NCBI GenBank assembly: GCA_963585895.1
Contig: CAUZXS010004345.1
Span: forward strand, 1-64,000
Reading direction: 5' to 3'
DNA length: 64,000 bases
DNA from: Sepioteuthis lessoniana
Taxonomy: Eukaryota > Mollusca > Cephalopoda > Myopsida > Loliginidae
Of the stretch, positions 57,360-64,000 are shown in pieces (within the stretch, counting starts at the first letter, position 1; every line of letters begins with the position of its first letter). Position numbers and translations under genes: made by a program. The notes beneath the pieces were generated by a model, which saw nothing but the letters and a program-made list of their open reading frames with translations, did no database searches and was not told the DNA's origin.

Positions 57360-58551
57360 GAAAATGTGAATACTTTTGTGAAAGATGGGTTTTCTGACAT
57401 GTAAACTGAAACTCTAGCTGCAGGTTAATTAATTTCTATGCTTGATAAAATGAAGCTACTCTTGAAAAGTTTCAACTTGTCTGTTTCATGCTTTCATTAA
57501 ATAATAAATGAACAATCTAATTTATTTCTGTAGCTCTGTGCTACTTTACTGACTTGTTGCTTTTATGTCCATTTGGAAATGGTGGAAAAGAGAGTGAAAT
57601 GATATTTTGGAAGTGGGGAAAATAGGAGGGGGCCTTAGACTTTAAAGAAAATGGTAATATGTAAATGGGAATACAGTCATAACTAATATTTGACTTTTAA
57701 GAAGATTCAATTTAAGGTTCTGACACTCCATCTTTTGATGGCTTACTCTTCATGCTGTGTATTTCTCTACTTAATTTTAAGATATATATATTTTTTTGAC
57801 TGACATCGTCATTAAAAATACCAAACACTTTGTTGATGATCTACATTGTCTTAATATTTTTGCAATAATGATCGAATCAATGAAGTTTATTTTGTGGCAT
57901 GTTGCTGCTGCTACATGTGGGATTATGACAATGAAACTGAAGAAGTGAATTCAAACCCTTTTTGCTAATTGTATTACTGCTGTAGCTAAAAGCATGAATC
58001 CTCTATTTTTATGTGATAACAACACGTGAAAGAACGGCACATCATAGCTACATTTTTGTTAGTTCAATACCTTCAAACTACTGTTCTAACTTGAACAATT
58101 TCCAATTTATTCCTAAAAAGGAATTATTTTCTAAACTTAAATTCCTGGAGAACATTAATGTTATGCTTTTAAATAGATAGCCCCAGCTGTAATCAAGAAC
58201 GATCTTGTTGAGAAATAATCAACTGACAAAGAATTTTAGATAGCCGATAGCTATTTTGAGATAAGAATAAAAAAATTATTGAATTTTGTTTTTAAAATTT
58301 TCAATTAATTACTGTTATAATGAATTAAAATTAGTTTAATAGTTGATTGAAAGTATATATTTTAATCAGAAATACTATAAAAATACTCAAATTTCTGTTT
58401 AGATTTTAATCTGAAGATTGAACTCATGAAACCTAATATAGATGGAGGATAACTTATCAGTTTTTTTTCAATTTTGATATTACATTTGTAATTGAGTATT
58501 GAACACTTCTGTTTTTACTGAGGTACTCTTACCACCTAACATTATTCAATG

Positions 58552-58598
<47 letters not shown>

Positions 58599-59265
58599 GA
58601 AATATGCTAATATGTGTATACCTACTTACATGTTCTTGATGTGTCATATTCAGTAATATATATGAAGTTTGCAAGTATCTCATTCTCATAATGGTGGTTT
58701 CTTTGTAAGGTATAAATTATTAAGGAATGTCTTTATTTGATTTATCTACTAATTCAATTCTTTGATCTTTGATGATTGAAATTAAATTAATAGTACACTA
58801 TTAAATATGGTGTTATTGATAGAAGAATAATCTATATTGACTCTTAAATTTATACTTTGAATTTCCATTTCCTGAATTTCTAATTTTAGAAATTATTTCT
58901 TTATAGATTTTTAATTTCTTTCTTGATCTGTTGGGTTGAGTCATAAATAGGAAAATGTTTTTGGAAAATATGATTTATCTATGAATAATTTAACAATGAA
59001 TTAATTTCAATCAATAGTATTATTTTGAATCACTTCTTACTATTTATCATGTTTGTTGATTCCTCTTAAGTAAAATTCAGTCTAGATCTAATATTTTTTC
59101 TTGTGTGATTCTTGTTGAATGTAGCCTTGCATTATTATGAAGAAGCATAATGTTTCTCTTATTGATGAGGGTGGGGCATTTGCTTAAAAGATTTTCATGC
59201 ATATGGTGAAGCTGTTGAGAAAACTTAAAATAAATCATACCACAGAGATCTCACCATGCATGACT
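57360..59265. other. No gene seen; (TA)n
   Basis: AT-rich. (TA)n at about 58556-58594. No coding or element ends supported. Confidence 0.5.
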
Positions 59266-59270
59266 CTGTT

Positions 59271-59710
59271 GGCTGGGGCTGCAGAATACACCAACTGCAT
59301 TTCTGCTGAGGGGTAAGAATCACTCAACAAGTGTCCTGGATATGACACTAAACAATTTGATGGTGAGGCTTCAGTAATACTGGAGCTTTGGGTAATGTAG
59401 GATACTCCTTCATTGCCACCGCTCCCTGGTCCACTCTAACCCAGAGTGGTAACACCTGATAGAGTCCTGTCTATGGGTCAAATATAACAGTTTAACATTT
59501 AAACTATGTAGTTATGCTAAACTGAATTGTTTGAAATAGAACTTTTTGATCATTTAACTGTATGTAAACAAAAAATTGTGTACTTATGCTAAAGTGAATT
59601 GTTTGAAATAGAACTGTTTTTACATTTAATGTGGCTAAACAAAAAGTTGTATTTAAACAAATGACTAACTGTGTATAAACAAAAAACTGTACTTATGCTA
59701 AACTGAATTT
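59271..59710 (+). mobile_element. Composite retroposon, 3' end replaced
   Basis: Head GGCTGGGGCTGCAGAATACA at 59271, the TTGCCACCGCTCCCTGGTCC block, then short array units (TACTTATGCTAAACTGAATT). The array stops at 59710 where the next repeat starts. The tail is missing. Confidence 0.78.
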
Positions 59711-60375
59711 GAGAATTAATTTTTATTTATTGCGGACTTTTTTCTCATCTTGGTAGTTTTTGTGTTGTTTCTTCTTTCACTATGTTTCGGCCAAATTTCA
59801 CCTCTGGCCTTCTTCAGGTGATTTACCGTGACCTCGGATAGGAATGCTGAGTCTTGTAACCATATCCCCAGTAATTACTGCCTTCCATAGTTGTTGTCTA
59901 TTGAACCACGTTTTTGACCAAGTAAACCTCTCGCCGGCTTGGGTAGGATTTGAAACCGCTATCTTCTGACAATGCTCACCTGGAACCGCAGAGACTCAAC
60001 GCCTCTATCCGCTGTGCCACAAGCCCCGAAGGGCGATCAAGGATGGATTTTTTGGTCTTATAAATCCTTATCTGTTCTTCCAGAGTCGGGTCTGTACCGA
60101 ATTTTTGTACTTGTCTTTAACTGGAATCATTTTTGGGATGAGGGTTCTTAATCTGAGAATTAATTTTTATTTATTGCGGACTTTTTTCTCATCTTGGTAG
60201 TTTTTGTGTTGTTTCTTCTTTCACTACGTTTCGGCCAAATTTCACCTCTGGCCTTCTTCAGATGATTTACCGTGACCTCGGATAGGAATGTTGAGTCTTG
60301 TAACCGTATCCCCAGTAATTACTGCCATAGTTGTTGTCTATCGCCGGCCAGAGGTTTACTTGGTCAAAAACGTGG
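59711..60375 (-). mobile_element. 444-bp tandem repeat, Penelope pLTR/retrozyme-like
   Basis: GAGAATTAATTTTTATTTAT starts at 59711 and again at 60155, and about 190 bp follow nearly identically. On the minus strand both copies hold CTGAAGA, GGCC..GGCC and GAAAC in hammerhead-core order (59817-59784 and 60261-60228). After the shared part a ~33-bp word (CCACGTTTTTGACCAAGTAA..) occurs at 59908-59940 and inverted at 60342-60374. The unique middle contains a tRNA-like sequence. Tandem copies, an inverted flank and the motif recall Penelope pseudo-LTRs and their non-autonomous relatives. Confidence 0.6.
59935..60028 (-). other. tRNA-like sequence (pseudogene or SINE head)
   Basis: The reverse complement starts GGGGCTTGTGGCACAGCGGA (A-box TGGCACAGCGG), has GCGGTTTCAAATCCTACC (B-box) and ends CAAGCC. 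That can pair with the 5' GGCTTG as an acceptor stem. The length (about 92) suggests a long variable arm. I could not place a convincing anticodon stem, so a functional tRNA is unlikely. Confidence 0.55.
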
Positions 60376-60379
60376 CTGA

Positions 60380-61910
60380 TTGTAAATTAGGATGTGTTGA
60401 GGTCAAGTGCCAATTCTCAAGTACTTGGTGGAATGTATGGATTGCATTCCACCATTTTTCTTAAAGCATCTTGATTGAGGTCTGATGAACATTCTGTTCT
60501 GGGTTCATCTTCCAAAGATGTATTGCCAGAGCAAACCTTTAAAAATCGGTTTGGGACTTGGTGGTCGTTGACCATAAACACTTTCAAATTTTCTTAGCTG
60601 TTTCAGTAGAATTTTTGTTACTCTTAAACTCCCACAATATTACATATCAAATATGTGCTTCCAGCTCCACCATTTTAGTAGCATCATAGATTGTATTATG
60701 ATGTACACTCTTTTACTACTGAAATAAGTGACAATGAAAGCACTCTTTAATCAGGTAATTTCTGGTTGCATTTAAAATATTGGAAGATTGAATGCATAAT
60801 TACAACTTGCTTTTAAAAAAGATAGAAATTATTTATGACTCCACACAATAAATATCCTCAGTTTAATTAAGTGGTTTAATTTCTGATTAAGTTTAATATC
60901 ACATTTTCTCTTATATAACTTTTTTCTTTTTTTTTTTCTTATTGCTTGGGTGTATTGCAGTACATTTTTCTGTCCAATTTCAATAGCTGCAGTTGATTAC
61001 TACACTTTGCCTTAGTGCATTGTAGAACTACAAAGTGTAAAAGGATCAGTCTTTTAAATTTTTTCTCATATTAGTTGTTCTTTTACCACCTTTGTTAACT
61101 TGTAGACAGTTCTGCATAGTTTAACTCAAGGCCATAAGTGGCTTTGAGACAAATTATCCAGTTGGTCTTTAAGATTAGCTTGTTAAATATTGTGCTAGAT
61201 AAAAAGTATCTCTACAAGTACTTGAAATTATTTTCCCCATCCCTGCTGTTAGATCTCAAAGCTGATACTCAATCTAGCTTTAAAGATCCCACATATTATG
61301 AAATTTTAAACTCTTCAAACTAGATCTAAAACTTTAAGCATGATGTTAAGATAGATATAAATATTAGGACTTAATTAATGAGTGAAAATATGTTTTGATA
61401 TGCTACTCTTTGATTTAGATGAATTAGATATATTTGAGAGAGATTATTATGTCATAAGAAACACAAAGTTAATGAATATTTCTGTGTTGATATATAGAAA
61501 TGTTCATTCATTAATTTAGTGTAATAAACAGAGTCTTTTCTTTTTAGTTTTTGAATATTTTAAAGAAGTTTATTAGGGTACTGACTTTTCTTCATAGACG
61601 ATATAAGCTTTAGTGATAAAATGATAGACTACATTTAATGCACCTTCAGATCTTGAAGAAAAAATACTTTTTGTGGATTCTTTCAGCGTCTAGCAATTCA
61701 TTTGCTTTTTCCTTCATAACAGAAATTCCTCTTTTAAAACAATTTGGAATTGAGAAATAGTGTGGCAATTCCCTTGAATGCCAAAAGAAGGTCATCAAGT
61801 TCTTTCTTATGCAATATTAATTTTGGTAAGCTTAGCACTTCAGTTTGACATAGTTTTGACAGACTGAAATGTATGATTTATGAAGATTTTTTTTTATATT
61901 TACATACACA
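60380..61910. other. No gene seen; faint SINE word
   Basis: AT-rich. TTTAACTCAAGGCCATAAGT at 61118-61138 resembles the minus-strand SINE flank. No coding supported. Confidence 0.45.
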
Positions 61911-61916
61911 ATAGAT

Positions 61917-62633
61917 CATCATCATCATATCGTGCTGGCAGCACGGATATCCCTGACTCTCTCTCGCCACTCCTCCCTATCGTTCATCGCCCTAGGCAGG
62001 TCTTCAGGACAACAACCTGTATCCTCACATAGCTGCTGAATGTACGTTCGTGCTGGTCGTCCTGCTTTTGCGCGGCCGTGTGTGGGGATCCATAAGAGTA
62101 CATCTCTTATGAGTTCATCTCTGCTTCTCCAGCAATGTCCTGCATGTCTGGTTCGCCTAACTTGAATAGTTTTCGTGATAGGGGGCAGGTGGCCGTACAG
62201 TTGGTGTCTTGTGGGGTGTTGCTGCCAGGACTTGTTCAGGATTGCACGCAGCATTCTTGTGTAATTGCCATCTAGTTTCTTCTCCAGCCGTTTTGTTAGC
62301 GTCCATGTAGTGCATCCATATAGCAGTATCGATGTGATCGCTGCCTGGAAGAAACTGCGTTTCATTTTATCGGTTAGGTCTGATTTCCATATAGTCGATA
62401 GCCTATTGATAGCTGTCCATGCTTTCGTTAACCTCGTTTCGATGTCCTTTTCGGTTGATTCGACGCTGCTTCCTAGGTACGTGAATTTGTCTACTAGTTT
62501 AAGAGGGGTTCCTTCTAGAGTGGAGATGTCCCCCGTTTGGTTATAGCACATATATTCCGTTTTGTGTGCATTAACATGGAGGCCTATGCTTGCTACTGCT
62601 CGTTCCAAACTATGCAGAAGTGTTTCGAAAAGT
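61917..62633 (-). mobile_element. 5'-truncated RTE-clade LINE insertion
   Basis: The minus strand is open from about 62633 to 61925 and ends in a short ATG/GAT repeat (61917-61927), as RTE elements end in short tandem tails. The 5' junction is inside the coding sequence (ILFETLLHSLERA), so the insertion is truncated. GC-rich codons contrast with the surroundings. Intactness suggests recent insertion. Confidence 0.85.
61925..62608 (-). CDS. RTE-type reverse transcriptase carboxyl end (partial)
   Basis: A 227-residue partial product. GLHVNAHKTEYMCYNQ follows the RT palm. KLVDKFTYLGSSVESTEKDI, AITSILLYGCTTWTLTKRLE, HPTRHQLYGHLPPITKTIQ and GHCWRSRDELIRDVLLW are the conserved post-RT blocks of RTE-clade proteins. 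The last part has CPEDLPRAMNDREEWRERV. The catalytic YxDD lies upstream of the truncation and is absent, so the product cannot act as a polymerase. No stops interrupt it. Confidence 0.85.
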   Translation of the reverse strand: MERAVASIGLHVNAHKTEYMCYNQTGDISTLEGTPLKLVDKFTYLGSSVESTEKDIETRLTKAWTAINRLSTIWKSDLTDKMKRSFFQAAITSILLYGCTTWTLTKRLEKKLDGNYTRMLRAILNKSWQQHPTRHQLYGHLPPITKTIQVRRTRHAGHCWRSRDELIRDVLLWIPTHGRAKAGRPARTYIQQLCEDTGCCPEDLPRAMNDREEWRERVRDIRAASTI

Positions 62634-62649
62634 ATATCTTTTTTGAATT

Positions 62650-62680
62650 GGTTATGTTATCAGTTTTTTCAGGTATGTTT
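62650..62680 (+). promoter_or_regulatory. Possible recursive splice point
   Basis: TTATCAGTTTTTTCAG joined to GTATGT at 62672/62673. Good donor, short pyrimidine tract. Weak on its own. Confidence 0.25.
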
Positions 62681-62771
62681 TTTGTTTCATTTAACAAGAT
62701 AAAACAACATTCAAGGAGAATAAAGTTCTTTTTACCATATATCTCTCCCTTTTGATTGATCAATCATGAAC

Positions 62772-63059
62772 TGTTGTCCAGAGCGGGCGTAAAAGGCAAT
62801 AGGAAACTGATTCTTGTATCAATCCAACAGAGACCACTATTGTTGGTTTCAGGGCGTATTGAGTTGAGCGCTCTCTCCCTCTCTCGGTAGCTGTTCCTTC
62901 TCTCTTTCTTCCTCCCTAGTTCTCCTTCCTTCCTTCGTTCGTTCGTTGAGTTGTAACGCGTTCGTCGGGCAAATGCACTTAGAATGCTTTTTTCTTTCAG
63001 CCGTTACCGTGCGTATTTGTATGTTAGTCAGCTCTCGCACTAATTTGCATACGTGTACA
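62772..63059 (-). mobile_element. 3' LTR of a Ty3/gypsy-type element
   Basis: On the minus strand it begins TGTACACGTATGC directly after the stop codon of the pol frame and ends GGACAACA, a TG..CA-type LTR of about 288 bp. A purine-rich GCGAGAGG just upstream can serve as polypurine tract. The sequence is GC- and CpG-richer than its surroundings. Confidence 0.65.
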
Positions 63060-64000
63060 TTACCTCTCGCTGGTTCGAGATCTCCCCTCGTCAAATATGC
63101 TCGCGGCAGCCATATCGGTTTCTCTTCGACAAGCCAGACACGTTCGTGCGCGCTTCGAATGCCCAGGTACGTTACCTTCACACTCCTCCCTGATTTGGGA
63201 ATCACACAACGTACAGCGCGGAGCAGGTCTTTTGCGTCTGCTGCTTCGTCTGAGCGGAACGCTCTCGACTACGTCGTCGTCCTCGGACGTGTCTCCGGGC
63301 CCATGTTGACCACGGTCGCTGTGGTCGCTTTCAGATGCTGCGGGATCCTCCCGCGGTAAATACAGCATCGGCGCTTCGTCTTCAGAGGAAGCTCTGCTGC
63401 AATAAGTGGCGTCTGCTCCTCGCACTAGACGAACATCCTTTATGTGGCGAGGTGTCCCGTCAACAAGGACCGAATGAGGGCTGTTATCACCCGTAATTGT
63501 TCCCTTTCCGAACTGGGTTGTACATCGTCCATGAGGGATTTTCATCCAAACATTATCCCCTACCTTGTACCTGCTGGGTCCGGCATCCTCCGGTGGTAAC
63601 GTGACATCAACACCTCTTATACGGGCTGTATATGAGTATATTAGGTTTGCTGGTGCAGTTGCCGCCGACGCATCATCTTTGGGAGTCACATTGTACCAGT
63701 ATACAGCCTCCATCACTGAGCACCGTGTTCTTGCGGCAATGCGCTTTATTGTGCGGTGAGATCTCTCCACAATCCCGTTGCCAGCCGGTACGTATGCGCA
63801 TCGGAATCTCATTCGAACGCCCCAGCGCTCGGTGAATCTAGAGAACGCCTCTCCGCTAAAGGTCGTGGCGTTATCTGTGAGAAGCTCAACAGGCGCCCCC
63901 ACTCTCGCAAAACACGGTCTCCAACAGCCGAACAATGCTGGCAGCATCTTGGCATGATAACGGCCTCCAAATAGCAAACCGACTGGGTCCGCAGTCGATT
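63060..64000 (-). CDS. LTR-retrotransposon integrase and Pol carboxyl end (partial)
   Basis: The frame is open from the window edge to TAA at 63062-63060. VELLTDNATTFSGEAF holds the second Asp of the integrase D,D(35)E core and GNGIVERSHRTIKRIAAR the Glu. The first Asp and zinc-binding domain are beyond the edge. KVGDNVWMKIP and PHSVLVDG..RHIKDVR match the SH3-like or carboxyl DNA-binding region of Ty3/gypsy integrases. A long tail follows, with an acidic stretch (TSEDDDVVES), basic SSRRKRPAPR, and a Cys-rich end (CTLC..C..CLAC). No stops or frameshifts, consistent with a young copy. Confidence 0.85.
   Translation of the reverse strand, partial: STADPVGLLFGGRYHAKMLPALFGCWRPCFARVGAPVELLTDNATTFSGEAFSRFTERWGVRMRFRCAYVPAGNGIVERSHRTIKRIAARTRCSVMEAVYWYNVTPKDDASAATAPANLIYSYTARIRGVDVTLPPEDAGPSRYKVGDNVWMKIPHGRCTTQFGKGTITGDNSPHSVLVDGTPRHIKDVRLVRGADATYCSRASSEDEAPMLYLPREDPAASESDHSDRGQHGPGDTSEDDDVVESVPLRRSSRRKRPAPRCTLCDSQIREECEGNVPGHSKRARTCLACRRETDMAAASIFDEGRSRTSER

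Noticed and set aside
62849..63205. 118-codon minus-strand frame over the LTR
   Set aside because: Crosses the LTR and overlaps the integrase frame; no family features.
62946..63359. 137-codon plus-strand frame
   Set aside because: Antisense of the integrase and LTR.

Overview
The window is a gene-poor, AT-rich stretch of an animal genome, and it is dominated by decayed and nested transposable elements. Several things argue for a metazoan with large introns and a diverse transposon load: many microsatellites, tRNA-derived SINEs, mariner, Tc1, hAT, RTE, Penelope and Ty3/gypsy relics, and splice-like signals. The SINE tails ending in CCAAACCAAACC and the transposase and LINE protein types are most like what I know from cephalopod molluscs. 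That assignment is an inference; no phylogenetic marker gene is present.

Layout. 1-1115: minus-strand Penelope-like element (reverse transcriptase end, linker, GIY-YIG nuclease) broken by two frameshifts. 1116-3415: array/tail pieces and a tandem pair of a composite retroposon, plus a mariner C-terminal relic. 4668-5090: a possible last exon (50 residues, PDZ-like end) with a poly(A) signal. 5578-6484: TIR element carrying five ~107-bp repeats. 7290-10270: minus-strand non-LTR retrotransposon. 11-28 kb: mostly old AT-rich sequence with tRNA-like SINEs, two strong foldbacks, a hammerhead-like motif and a small tandem repeat. 28.14-28.60 kb: CpG-rich promoter-like segment with a possible first exon. 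30.5-32 kb: two Tc1 fragments in opposite orientation. 33.41-34.67 kb: full-length dead mariner. 36.8-41.2 kb: internally deleted mariner, DD37D-type relic, and a short mariner MITE split by a 905-bp composite retroposon. 42.09-44.48 kb: hAT element with another deleted mariner inside it. 44.7-46.1 kb: LINE 3' end and a second long composite retroposon. 49.0-50.3 kb: DD37D mariner broken by one frameshift. 51.9-52.8 kb: third deleted mariner. 53.7 kb: SINE with a clean 10-bp target duplication. 55-57 kb: SINE and two hAT-like MITEs. 59.27-60.38 kb: composite retroposon joined to a 444-bp tandem Penelope/retrozyme-like repeat. 61.9-62.6 kb: open, 5'-truncated RTE insertion. 62.77-64.0 kb: 3' LTR and integrase end of a Ty3/gypsy element running off the window.

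How the parts relate. Host coding content is at most one terminal exon, one possible first exon and perhaps one micro-exon or recursive splice point. The clearest new-looking object is a retroposon built of a ~230-bp head, a variable array of ~71-bp repeats, and a 3' tail shared with the local tRNA SINEs. One copy sits inside a mariner MITE with a perfect 9-bp target duplication, which shows that head, array and tail move as one unit.
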